Source: Paratractidigestivibacter sp003150175
Lineage (GTDB): Bacteria > Actinomycetota > Coriobacteriia > Coriobacteriales > Atopobiaceae
Assembly (NCBI RefSeq): GCF_964283195.1
Contig: NZ_CAXYLH010000006.1
Direction: 5' to 3' (one strand)
Length of the DNA stretch: 64,000 nt
This document shows, in pieces, positions 46,233-53,827 of this stretch. The notes below the pieces were generated by a model. That model made no database searches, was not told where the DNA came from, and worked only from the letters and a program-made list of their open reading frames with translations. Position 1 is the first letter of the stretch. Each line of letters starts with the position of its first letter. The position numbers and the translations under genes are program-made.

Positions 46233-46316
46233 CTACCGCCTAGAGATCAAACGATACAGAGTCGCCGCCAAATAAAGCACGGCGAACGAAAGCACAAGCG
46301 AAGTCAGCTCATCCAC
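46233..46316 (-). CDS. 27-residue hydrophobic peptide, candidate type I toxin (Fst/Ldr-like)
   Basis: The GTG-started peptide has an acidic N-terminus (DEL), one hydrophobic helix (residues 6-21, LVLSFAVLYLAATLY) and a basic tail (RLISRR). This composition is that of membrane-acting type I toxins such as Fst and Ldr. GGAGGG stands six bases ahead of the start, the best ribosome site nearby. A candidate promoter lies at 46378-46405 (TTGCCT, 16 bases, TATGGT, with an overlapping TAAAAT). Downstream it meets the hairpin shared with the facing small RNA. It is too short for ordinary gene finders. Chance occurrence of a short frame is the main alternative. Confidence 0.5.
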   Translation of the reverse strand: MDELTSLVLSFAVLYLAATLYRLISRR

Positions 46317-46586
46317 GGGAATCCCTCCAATCCGCCTGCAGGACTCGGAGGGCGCCACCGAACGCTCGTTCTATTTTACCATACAAGTGTTTGTCCATGA
46401 GGCAAACTGGCTCGTCATAGGGCGAATATTGATCCGAAGCCAACCAAGTCGACCTGTAGCCCGCTATGCCTACACCTACTGCTAACAACAGTTCAAACAG
46501 GCAGGCTAGCTGGGCAAAGAAGAACCGGCCACGGGCACAGGCCCGCAACCGGCACAGTAAGCTGCGCTGCAGGCGCAACCAATCTC
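46317..46586. other. Leader and promoter region of the toxin-like gene
   Basis: On the minus strand it holds the leader with CCTCCG (46346-46351) and GGAGGG (46323-46328), and TAAAAT / TATGGT with TTGCCT at 46400-46405. The rest (46410-46586) shows only short CCGG-rich palindromes and no supported gene. Confidence 0.4.
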
Positions 46587-47036
46587 TTACTCTTTGGTGC
46601 CGTCAGCCCTTCCCCGCAGGTAATCGCGCGCAATATCAAGCGGAAGAATCGCGGGGATCATCACCGGACCCGCCGGCGACAATCCAGTCACAGTCATGAT
46701 GCACGTCTTTACGTGGCCATACGCCATGGAGAGGGCATTGGAGAGCAAGTACTCCTCGGCCTGTTCCTTAGTAATGTCCGGAGAGAGCGACGCATGGGCA
46801 GAAACGAGCACCCCGACGCTTGCGGACAGCTTCTCTTCGTCTTCATTCTCGCGATCAACAAGCGAGGTGTCGACAGTAAGGCTAAGAGAGACCAAGCCCT
46901 CGCCTCCCTCGCTTTCGAGCTGGCTGACCGTAAAATCCAGCCCAAGTTTTTGGGTCATCTTCGAAGCGGGAGAATCCGCAATTTGGAACGAAGACTTAAC
47001 CAGAAGCAGGTCATCGAGCTGAATCGGCGCAATCAT
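46587..47036 (-). CDS. SecB-like protein paired with an XRE regulator
   Basis: This 149-residue protein matches the SecB fold in order of elements. It opens with IQLDDLLLVKSSFQIADSP, then a LGLDFTVSQ strand, VSLSLTVDTSL, a second strand run, an AEEYLLSNALSMAYGHVKTC helix, and a GPVMIPAILPLDIARDYL end recalling the SecB APVNFDAL region. It is 15 bases downstream of an XRE regulator, the order seen in toxin-antitoxin-chaperone (TAC) loci where a SecB-like chaperone protects the antitoxin. No HigB-type toxin is present beside it. The SecB call is by pattern and needs a profile search. Confidence 0.55.
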   Translation of the reverse strand: MIAPIQLDDLLLVKSSFQIADSPASKMTQKLGLDFTVSQLESEGGEGLVSLSLTVDTSLVDRENEDEEKLSASVGVLVSAHASLSPDITKEQAEEYLLSNALSMAYGHVKTCIMTVTGLSPAGPVMIPAILPLDIARDYLRGRADGTKE

Positions 47037-47051
47037 TCATAGTAATCTCCG

Positions 47052-47465
47052 TCATGCCGCGAGGCTCCCTTCCATCAGCGTCGAATGCCGAGCGGACTCG
47101 CACTTCTCCTCTACGTCATTCTGACGAGCGTGGCCATCGCCCCACCCATCAACCTTGGACATTCTGAGCTCACGTCGATAAGGAATCTCCGTAGTAAACG
47201 AGGGAGAGGCGTTGAATTCAATGCGAATTCCAAGGGCAAGCTCGAATTGTGCGATGGACTTAAGGGTCATATTTGATTGAGTGTTGAGCATGTTGGATAA
47301 GCGTTGGGGAGTTACGCCCATTCGCTCTGCGAGTTCCTTCTTTTTTATTCCCTGCCTTTGCATCTCCTCCGCCGCAAGATAAGCGAGTTCCAAGGCATGG
47401 TCGTAAGCAATCGTCTCCGCAGACTTGGTTTCTTCCATAAACGTAGAAAGGTCTACGGTCTCCAT
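47052..47465 (-). CDS. XRE-family HTH regulator (antitoxin-like)
   Basis: This 137-residue protein has a HTH_3 domain in the middle: AAEEMQRQGIKKKELAERMG, VTPQRLSNMLNTQ, NMTLKSIAQFELALGI. An extended C-terminal tail (PSFTTEIPYRRELRMSKVDGW) could be a chaperone-addiction segment of the TAC type. It is first in a two-gene operon with the SecB-like gene. Its promoter at 47601-47630 overlaps a dyad, fitting autoregulation. Confidence 0.8.
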   Translation of the reverse strand: METVDLSTFMEETKSAETIAYDHALELAYLAAEEMQRQGIKKKELAERMGVTPQRLSNMLNTQSNMTLKSIAQFELALGIRIEFNASPSFTTEIPYRRELRMSKVDGWGDGHARQNDVEEKCESARHSTLMEGSLAA

Positions 47466-47584
47466 AGCGCAATCCCCTCATTCAGCTGCGTTCAGTTGTT
47501 GAAGCTGCACCGAAGCTTCCAACGCCAGCTACTGTTGTTCATTAACCGAGTGTTCAGCCAACTCATAATCGTTGTTAATGTAGA

Positions 47585-47602
47585 GTTCACTTATAAATGA
47601 AC
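47585..47602. promoter_or_regulatory. Dyad operator at the XRE promoter
   Basis: GTTCACTTATAAATGAAC, an 18-bp palindrome with one mismatched pair, overlaps the end of the -10 of the minus-strand promoter. This is the expected operator for the XRE protein. Confidence 0.6.
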
Positions 47603-47630
47603 TGTAAAGGAGCGAGCTGGTTGCAGTCAA
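47601..47630 (-). promoter_or_regulatory. Promoter of the XRE-SecB-like operon
   Basis: On the minus strand TTGACT (47625-47630), 18-base spacer, TACAGT (47601-47606), giving a leader of about 125 bases. Confidence 0.5.
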
Positions 47631-47920
47631 ATAACCCCTCCTTTAACGCTCGGATTCAAAGAAACATAGCGAGGCGCAGAGATGCCCGCGATACTCTCCG
47701 GCGCGGCCACGTGACGGAGAGTATCCATATGGCAAGAAGCACCGAGAGAGCATTGAGAAGCCCAGGCGATCCGAGAGTGGAATAACATCTTCCACAGCAC
47801 GTCAAAAAAGCTCGGCGATGACATAATCCCAGATTGTCATCAGTCAGATGCTTCAATTGACCCGGCATTCCATTCTTAAATGCAAGCCCAACCTAAACTA
47901 AGTCGTTTACCGGCATGCCT
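47631..47920. other. Gene-free A/T-richer stretch between two divergent promoters
   Basis: Short open frames on both strands (47597-47785 plus, 47627-47868 minus) lack ribosome sites and protein-like composition. Nothing else is recognised. The base composition differs from the flanking housekeeping DNA and marks the island side. Confidence 0.5.
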
Positions 47921-47926
47921 TATAAT
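47921..47926 (+). promoter_or_regulatory. hsdR -10 element
   Basis: Perfect TATAAT preceded by TGCCT (extended -10-like), 53 bases before the hsdR ATG. No good -35 is seen. Confidence 0.5.
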
Positions 47927-47979
47927 GATGAATGTCGACCATATATTAGATTTCTTATGTTCTCAAGATAGGTTTCGCC

Positions 47980-50900
47980 ATGGTTTTCGATAAGGAAGCT
48001 CTCTTCGAAGAAGCAGTCATCACCGTGCTGAAGCAGCATGGCTGGGACGACGCGGGGGGCGTGCTTCGCTATCCCACAGAGCAGGGCCTCATCGACAACT
48101 GGGCGAAGATTCTGTTCCAGAACAACGCCGACATAGACCGCCTGAACGGCTGCCCGCTCACCCAGGGCGAGATGGCACAAATCATCGAACAAATCGAAAC
48201 ACTCAAGACCCCGCTCGCGCTCAACGGATTCATCAACGGAAAGACCGTCGCCATCACGCGCGACAACCCCGACGATGCGCTTCACCTGGGCAAGGAGATA
48301 AGCCTGAAGATCTATGATCGTCAGGAGATTGCAGCCGGCCAGAGCCGCTACCAGATAGCTCAGCAGCCTGTCTATCCTGCGAAGAACAAGATTTTGAACG
48401 ACCGTCGCGGAGACTTGTGCCTGCTCATTAACGGCATACCGGTCATCCATATCGAACTCAAACGCAGTGGCGTGCCCGTAAGCCAGGCAACCGGACAGAT
48501 CGAAAAATACGCGCACGAAGGTGTGTTCACGGGTCTCTTCCGTCTAGTTCAGATCTTTGTGGGAATGACCCCCGATGAGGCTCGGTACTTTGCCAACCCT
48601 GGAGCAGGCGCGTTTAACCCCAACTTCTACTTCCACTGGGAAGACTTCAACAACGAGCCCGTCTGCGCAGGTGACAAGCCCGGCACTGGCGAGTGGAAGC
48701 GCTTCACCTCGACGCTTCTCTCTATCCCTATGGCGCATCAGCTCATCGGCTTCTATACCGTGGCGGACAGCTCGGATGGCTGCCTAAAAGTCATGCGCAG
48801 CTACCAGTACTACGCGGCCGCCGCCATATCCGACAAGGTGCGCAGATGCAAGTGGGACGAGAGGCCCAAGAGCAGCGCCCCGGGGCGTCCTGGCGGCTAT
48901 ATATGGCATACCACCGGCTCCGGCAAGACCATGACGAGCTTCAAGTCGGCCCAGCTCATAGCCGACTCGCACGACGCCGACAAGGTGGTCTTCCTCATGG
49001 ACCGCATCGAGCTGGGCACGCAGTCGCTCTCCGAGTACCGCGCATTCGCCGACGACGCCGATGACGTGCAGGGGACCGAGAACACGCAGGTGCTGAAGTC
49101 GAAGCTCGCGAGCGACGACCCCAAGAACCGCCTCATCGTGACCTCTATCCAGAAGATGAGCAACGTGAAGGCCGGCGAGGGCAGGATCACCCAGGCGGAA
49201 CTCGACCGCCTGGCCGCCAAGCGGATTGTGTTCGTTATAGACGAGTGCCACCGATCCACCTTCGGCGACATGCTCCAGGACATACGCCGCGCCTTCCCCA
49301 ATGCCCTCTTCTTCGGTTTCACGGGAACGCCAATTCTCGACGAGAACCAGAAAAAAGGGTCGACCACGGCTATGGTGTTCGGCGAATGCTTGCACCGATA
49401 CAGCATCGCCGACGGCATCCGTGACGGCAACGTGCTGGGCTTCGACCCCTACATGGTGACGACGTTCGATGACCACGACGTGCGCGAGGCCGTGGCCCTC
49501 GAGCAGGCCAAGGCTTCAAGCGTCGGCGAGGCCATCTCCGACGAGCGCAAGAGCAAGGTCTTCTATCACTACATGGACCAGGCGAAGGTCCCCATGGGGC
49601 CCATGGTCGACGGCGCCGGCAACCGCATCAAGGGCATCGAGGACTACCTGACCCGCGCCCAGTACTGGCCCGACACGCCGCACCACGACAAGGTGGTCGA
49701 GGACGTGCTGCGGCGCTTCCCCGTGCTCTCTCATGGCAGCAAGTTCCACGCGATCTTGGCGACGAGCTCCATCCCCGAGGCCATCGACTATTACCGCGCC
49801 TTCAAGAGGGAGGCGCCGCAGATGAAGGTGACCGCGCTCTTCGACCCAAGCATCGACAACGACGCCGGCTCCACCGTGAAGGAGGACGCCCTGGTCGAGC
49901 TTATCGAGGACTACAACAAAGCATATGGCCAGGAGTTCACCATTCCCACCTGGCCCGCCATGAAGAAGGACATCTCGGCGCGCCTTTCCCATAAGAAGCC
50001 CTACGTCAACGTCGACGCCAACCGCGAGAGCCGCATCGACCTGCTCATCGTGGTGGACCAGATGCTCACGGGCTTCGACTCCAAGTGGCTCAACACGCTC
50101 TACCTCGACAAGGTCATCGACTACGAGAGCATCATCCAGGCATTCAGCCGCACCAACCGCCTGTTCGGCCCCGACAAGCCCTTCGGCACCATCCGCTACT
50201 ACCGCCGTCCCCATACTATGAAGGGCCACATCGAGGCCGCGGTGAAGCTGTACTCGGGCGACCGCCCGCTCGACATGTTCGCGCAGAAGCTCCCGGACAA
50301 TATCGCGCTGATGGACGCGCGGCTGCAGGAGATACTCATGGTGTTCGAGGCAGCGGGCGTTGGCGACCTCTCGAAACTTCCCGCATCGCAAGAGGCCAGG
50401 CGCAAGTTCGCCAAGGAGTTTGTCGAGCTCAACGAGTTCCTCGAAGCCGCTAAGGTGCAGGGTTTCACATGGGAGCAGGACACCTATCAGTTTGAGGAGG
50501 AGCCGGAAGAAGGCAAGCTGAAGGGCAAGTCATTCTTCGTGCAGCCGGTCATCGACGAGCGGACCTACCTCATCCTAGTGCAGCGCTACAAGGAGCTATT
50601 CGTAGGAGGAGGCGGTCCCGGCGGCGCGCCCGAAGCGCCCTACGAGCTCGTCGGTCATATAACCGAGATCGACACGGGGCTCATAGACAGCGACTACATG
50701 AACGCGAACTTCGAGAAGTGGCTGAAATGCCTCGAGCAGGACGACGAGGGGCTCGCCGCCGCGCGCGAGGAGCTCCACCGATCGTTCGCGACCCTGAGCC
50801 AGGATGACCAGCGTTTCGCCGAGCTGTTCCTTCACGACGTCGAGCGAGGGGACGCCGTCCTGGAAGACGGCATGACGTTGAGAGATTACATCACGTCCTA

Positions 50901-51180
50901 TGCCCGCAAGGCGAAAAACGCTCAGGTCGAGCGGGTCGTCGAGGCGCTCGGCATAGACGGCGAGCTTCTTGCCACCATGGCTGCGCTCGACCTGGCGGAA
51001 TCGAATATTAACGAGTTTGGGCGCTTCGACGATTTGAAGGACTCGGTGGACAAGGCGCGCGCCAAGGCCTTCTTTGAGCAGAAGGAGGGCAAGACGCTCC
51101 CCCTGTTCAAGGTGAACACCCGTGCGGCGGCGCTGTTGAAGAAGTTCATCCTGGAAGGCGGCTTCGACATCGACGAATGA
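47980..51180 (+). CDS. hsdR: Type I restriction enzyme, R (motor/nuclease) subunit
   Basis: The 1066-residue subunit has an N-terminal PD-(D/E)xK nuclease core (GDLCLLINGIPVIHIELKRSG, about 143-165). A superfamily 2 helicase motor follows: Walker A WHTTGSGKTMTSFK near 308, DECH near 422, FGFTGTPI motif III and IDLLIVVDQMLTGFDSKW with QAFSRTNR in the second RecA fold. A helical C-terminal domain binds the methylase. It cuts DNA only when assembled with HsdM and HsdS, so it is harmless if HsdM is inactive. The stop overlaps the start of a half-length hsdS by four bases. Confidence 0.93.
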   Translation: MVFDKEALFEEAVITVLKQHGWDDAGGVLRYPTEQGLIDNWAKILFQNNADIDRLNGCPLTQGEMAQIIEQIETLKTPLALNGFINGKTVAITRDNPDDALHLGKEISLKIYDRQEIAAGQSRYQIAQQPVYPAKNKILNDRRGDLCLLINGIPVIHIELKRSGVPVSQATGQIEKYAHEGVFTGLFRLVQIFVGMTPDEARYFANPGAGAFNPNFYFHWEDFNNEPVCAGDKPGTGEWKRFTSTLLSIPMAHQLIGFYTVADSSDGCLKVMRSYQYYAAAAISDKVRRCKWDERPKSSAPGRPGGYIWHTTGSGKTMTSFKSAQLIADSHDADKVVFLMDRIELGTQSLSEYRAFADDADDVQGTENTQVLKSKLASDDPKNRLIVTSIQKMSNVKAGEGRITQAELDRLAAKRIVFVIDECHRSTFGDMLQDIRRAFPNALFFGFTGTPILDENQKKGSTTAMVFGECLHRYSIADGIRDGNVLGFDPYMVTTFDDHDVREAVALEQAKASSVGEAISDERKSKVFYHYMDQAKVPMGPMVDGAGNRIKGIEDYLTRAQYWPDTPHHDKVVEDVLRRFPVLSHGSKFHAILATSSIPEAIDYYRAFKREAPQMKVTALFDPSIDNDAGSTVKEDALVELIEDYNKAYGQEFTIPTWPAMKKDISARLSHKKPYVNVDANRESRIDLLIVVDQMLTGFDSKWLNTLYLDKVIDYESIIQAFSRTNRLFGPDKPFGTIRYYRRPHTMKGHIEAAVKLYSGDRPLDMFAQKLPDNIALMDARLQEILMVFEAAGVGDLSKLPASQEARRKFAKEFVELNEFLEAAKVQGFTWEQDTYQFEEEPEEGKLKGKSFFVQPVIDERTYLILVQRYKELFVGGGGPGGAPEAPYELVGHITEIDTGLIDSDYMNANFEKWLKCLEQDDEGLAAAREELHRSFATLSQDDQRFAELFLHDVERGDAVLEDGMTLRDYITSYARKAKNAQVERVVEALGIDGELLATMAALDLAESNINEFGRFDDLKDSVDKARAKAFFEQKEGKTLPLFKVNTRAAALLKKFILEGGFDIDE

Positions 51181-51785
51181 GCGGCGATTTTGAACAGGAT
51201 AAATCGAGGGTTTGTCAATCCGAGGGGGCGTATGCGACCATGCGTCCCCTCGCTTCATCTTGGGAACAGCGTAAGTTCTCGGATATCGTTGATGTTTGCA
51301 GCGGTAAGGATTACAAGCACCTCGAAGAAGGTCCCATTCCCGTCTATGGAACCGGCGGTTTTATGACGAGCGTTGACGAGGCTTTGTCTTACGACCGCGA
51401 TGCTGTTGGTATCGGCAGGAAGGGAACGATCGACAAACCGTATTTGCTAAAGGCTCCATTTTGGACGGTTGATACGCTGTTTTATGCGATTCCAAAACCG
51501 GACATGGACCTTGAATTCGTTCATTGCTCCTTTTTGAATGTTGATTGGAAATCCAAGGATGAATCGACTGGGTTGCCCAGTTTATCTAAAGAAGCAATTA
51601 ATGAAACCATCGCACTTGTTCCAAGTTTTAATGAGCAGAGCCGGATTGGCGAGTTTTTTAACGGCCTCGATTTCCTCATCACCCTTCATCAGCGTGAGCC
51701 GCCTCACATGATGAAAGAGGATAAAAATGCCAATCGGTATCAACGAAGAATCGCTTTTCTGCGATTACTACTCGCAATGGATTAG
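51177..51785 (+). CDS. hsdS: Half-length HsdS (single target-recognition domain), cassette 1
   Basis: This 202-residue protein has one target-recognition domain between the shared WEQRKF (DNA 51261-51277) and LITLHQRE (DNA 51675-51695) repeats, then a frayed tail overlapping the recombinase start. It is coupled to hsdR (ATGA overlap) and so is probably translated. Half-HsdS proteins can dimerise to give a symmetrical specificity subunit in known type I systems. Alternatively it is only a donor cassette for the expressed gene at 53.8-55.0 kb. Confidence 0.8.
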   Translation: MSGDFEQDKSRVCQSEGAYATMRPLASSWEQRKFSDIVDVCSGKDYKHLEEGPIPVYGTGGFMTSVDEALSYDRDAVGIGRKGTIDKPYLLKAPFWTVDTLFYAIPKPDMDLEFVHCSFLNVDWKSKDESTGLPSLSKEAINETIALVPSFNEQSRIGEFFNGLDFLITLHQREPPHMMKEDKNANRYQRRIAFLRLLLAMD

Positions 51786-52653
51786 CGTCTACAAAGAAGG
51801 TGCCATCCGTGAGGTCACCATGGGAAAGTACCGACTCACGCAGTCTTGGCTCGCCAAGCTGATTCCAGACCTCAGGATAAAGGATCTCGACCGGACCTCG
51901 TACCAGCAGCTCATCAACGGTTACGCAGAGCACCACGAGCGCCAGACAACCATGGACTTCCACCATCAGCTTAAAGGGGCTATCCTTGACGCAGTTGACG
52001 AAGGGCTCATCCCCCGCGACCCTACACGCAAGGCCATCATCAAAGGGAAACAGCCGCGTTCGAAAAAGATCAAGTATCTCAACCAGTTTGAGCTTCATGC
52101 CATGCTCGGTGACCTTGATTTATCGGGCGGACCGAGTTGGGATTGGCTTATTCTCATAGTCGCTAAAACGGGCCTGCGCTTCTCCGAGGCCCTTGGGCTT
52201 ACTCCCGAAGACTTTGACTTCGCCCATCAAACGCTCTCGGTGAACAAGACCTGGGATTACAAGAACGGCGGCGGATTCGTCCCCACGAAAAATGCCTCAT
52301 CGATGCGGAAGGTTCAACTCGACTGGCAGCTCATCATGCAACTATCTGGGCTGCTCAAAGACCTTCCGCCGACTGAGCCCATATTTGTAAAGGGAAAGGT
52401 CTATAACTCGACGGCTAACAGCGTTTTAGCGCGCCACTGCAAAAATGTTGGCGTGCCCACCATATCCATCCACGGACTGCGGCATACGCATGCATCACTT
52501 TTGCTGTTCGCTGGCGTCTCCATCGCCAGCGTATCCCGAAGGCTCGGGCATGCAAGCATGACCACCACCCAGGAAACCTATCTGCACGTCATCCAAGAGC
52601 TCGAGAACAAGGACATTGACATCGTCATGAGGGCTCTTTCGACTCTTATTTAG
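51727..52653 (+). CDS. Tyrosine recombinase of the hsdS shuffling locus
   Basis: The 308-residue integrase has a SAM-like core-binding domain (1-110) and a catalytic domain with Arg151 (AKTGLRFSEALGL), His249-x-x-Arg252 (IHGLRHTH), His275 (RLGHASM) and nucleophile Tyr285 (TTQETYLHV). It lies among hsdS cassettes bounded by inverted repeats and is the likely enzyme that inverts them. It overlaps the end of cassette 1 by 59 bases. The opening MPIGINEES is familiar from phase-variable type I loci of gut bacteria. Confidence 0.88.
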   Translation: MPIGINEESLFCDYYSQWISVYKEGAIREVTMGKYRLTQSWLAKLIPDLRIKDLDRTSYQQLINGYAEHHERQTTMDFHHQLKGAILDAVDEGLIPRDPTRKAIIKGKQPRSKKIKYLNQFELHAMLGDLDLSGGPSWDWLILIVAKTGLRFSEALGLTPEDFDFAHQTLSVNKTWDYKNGGGFVPTKNASSMRKVQLDWQLIMQLSGLLKDLPPTEPIFVKGKVYNSTANSVLARHCKNVGVPTISIHGLRHTHASLLLFAGVSIASVSRRLGHASMTTTQETYLHVIQELENKDIDIVMRALSTLI

Positions 52654-53194
52654 CCTGTATCAGTAAACCGTGGCTCACGCTGATGAAGGGTGATGAGGGA
52701 GTCTAGTTGCGCGAGTAGCCCGCAAATCAGTTTTTGCTCTGCAACAGATGGTATTGAAATCGTTCCCTTCAATGCGTTTTCGGCGGAAACCTTCATGTCG
52801 TTTTTAGCACCCTTGCTAATGAGAGGGTGAAGGTAATTGTTGACCCTGGCATCCTGCGAGAAGTAGCAGTCGATAAAGTCGGCAAGTGTATCATTGAGCG
52901 GCCTATATATTGCGTACAGCGTAGAAACTATGCCTGAGCGGCTCTTATTGCTCTTGATGATCCCGAAGGGGTTATCCTTTAGGGGCGATTTTGTATAAAC
53001 AATTTCACCATGGTTCAGGATGCCGTAGTTAGACAAGTCGGCTCCAGCAAAACTTCTTCCCTGAAATGCTATGCTATTTGATTTATAACTCCGAAGTCTT
53101 TAGACACTGATAGAACGTCATTACGCTTGAAAGCACCGTTGGAGTTCTTTTCGGAAGAAACCGTCAGACATTCATTCAACTTACGCTGTTCCCA
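52650..53194 (-). pseudogene. hsdS: Silent hsdS half-cassette 2, frameshifted by a 5-bp duplication
   Basis: The minus-strand cassette runs from the WEQRK repeat (53178-53194) to the LITLHQRE repeat (52677-52697). Its frame is WEQRKLNECLTVSSEK.. up to NQIA, then a stop. After removal of one copy of a tandem GCTAT (53068-53077) it continues F-QGRSFAGADLSNYGILN and on through the domain. No promoter or start codon serves it, so it is a donor cassette. The duplication would be carried into the expressed gene by recombination unless it reverts. Confidence 0.8.
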
Positions 53195-53224
53195 AGCGGT
53201 TATTCAGATTGGACGACTCCATCT

Positions 53225-53710
53225 TGGGAACAGCGTAAGTTGGGAGAGTTGTTCGTCGAATGCGATGAGCGCTCCTCAACCGAAGAGATCCTGTCGGTTA
53301 GCGTAGCCAACGGTATCTATCCAGCATCCGAATCCGAAAGAAATACCAATCCTGGCGCAAGTATCGCCAATTATAAGATTGTTCGCGTTGGGGACATCGT
53401 GTACAACAGCATGCGCATGTGGCAGGGCGCGGTTGGTTCAAGCAGGTACAACGGCATCGTAAGCCCAGCTTATGTGGTTGCAAAGCCCGTAGTCGAGCTT
53501 GACTCGACTTGCTTTGGCTACCTGTTGAAGAGGCCTGAAATGCTTTACGAATACCTCTGTAACTCACAAGGCAATTCCAAAGATACGCAAACTCTGAGGT
53601 ACGAACGCTTCGCTGAAATTACAGCTGAAGTACCATCGACTATCGAAGAACAGCGAGCAATATCCGATTGTCTAGAGGGTCTCGACAAACTCATCACCCT
53701 TCATCAGTGA
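53225..53710 (+). CDS. hsdS: Silent hsdS half-cassette 3 (single target-recognition domain)
   Basis: The plus-strand cassette has an intact frame from WEQRKLGELFVECDERS to EGLDKLITLHQ and stops just after the shared end repeat (53690-53707). A TTG at 53240 is the only candidate start and lacks a ribosome site, so the cassette is probably unexpressed. It is back to back with cassette 2; their WEQRK repeats are inverted and 30 bases apart. The domain differs from those of cassettes 1, 2, 4 and 5. Confidence 0.75.
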   Translation, partial: WEQRKLGELFVECDERSSTEEILSVSVANGIYPASESERNTNPGASIANYKIVRVGDIVYNSMRMWQGAVGSSRYNGIVSPAYVVAKPVVELDSTCFGYLLKRPEMLYEYLCNSQGNSKDTQTLRYERFAEITAEVPSTIEEQRAISDCLEGLDKLITLHQ

Positions 53711-53758
53711 CAGCAGTAAGAAGGCGATAACGTCTTGTGTCTCGGTCACAAATAGTAA

Positions 53759-53793
53759 AAACCGTCGATTCGGCTAATGCGAATCGACGGTTT
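53759..53793 (-). terminator. Intrinsic terminator of hsdS
   Basis: AAACCGTCGATTCG / CGAATCGACGGTTT, 14-bp perfect stem with a seven-base loop, followed by TTTTTAC on the minus strand. It separates the convergent cassette 3 and hsdS. Confidence 0.88.
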
Positions 53794-53827
53794 CGGGGAT
53801 CGCAGAGCGACGACTGTGTCAAAAAAA

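Noticed and set aside
46309..46578. An 89-residue minus-strand frame covering the toxin leader
   Set aside because: It has no ribosome site and unbalanced composition; the 27-residue frame has a good site and fits the hairpin layout.
47597..47868. Short frames on both strands in the gap before hsdR
   Set aside because: No ribosome sites, no recognisable domain, and the two strands give equally poor candidates.
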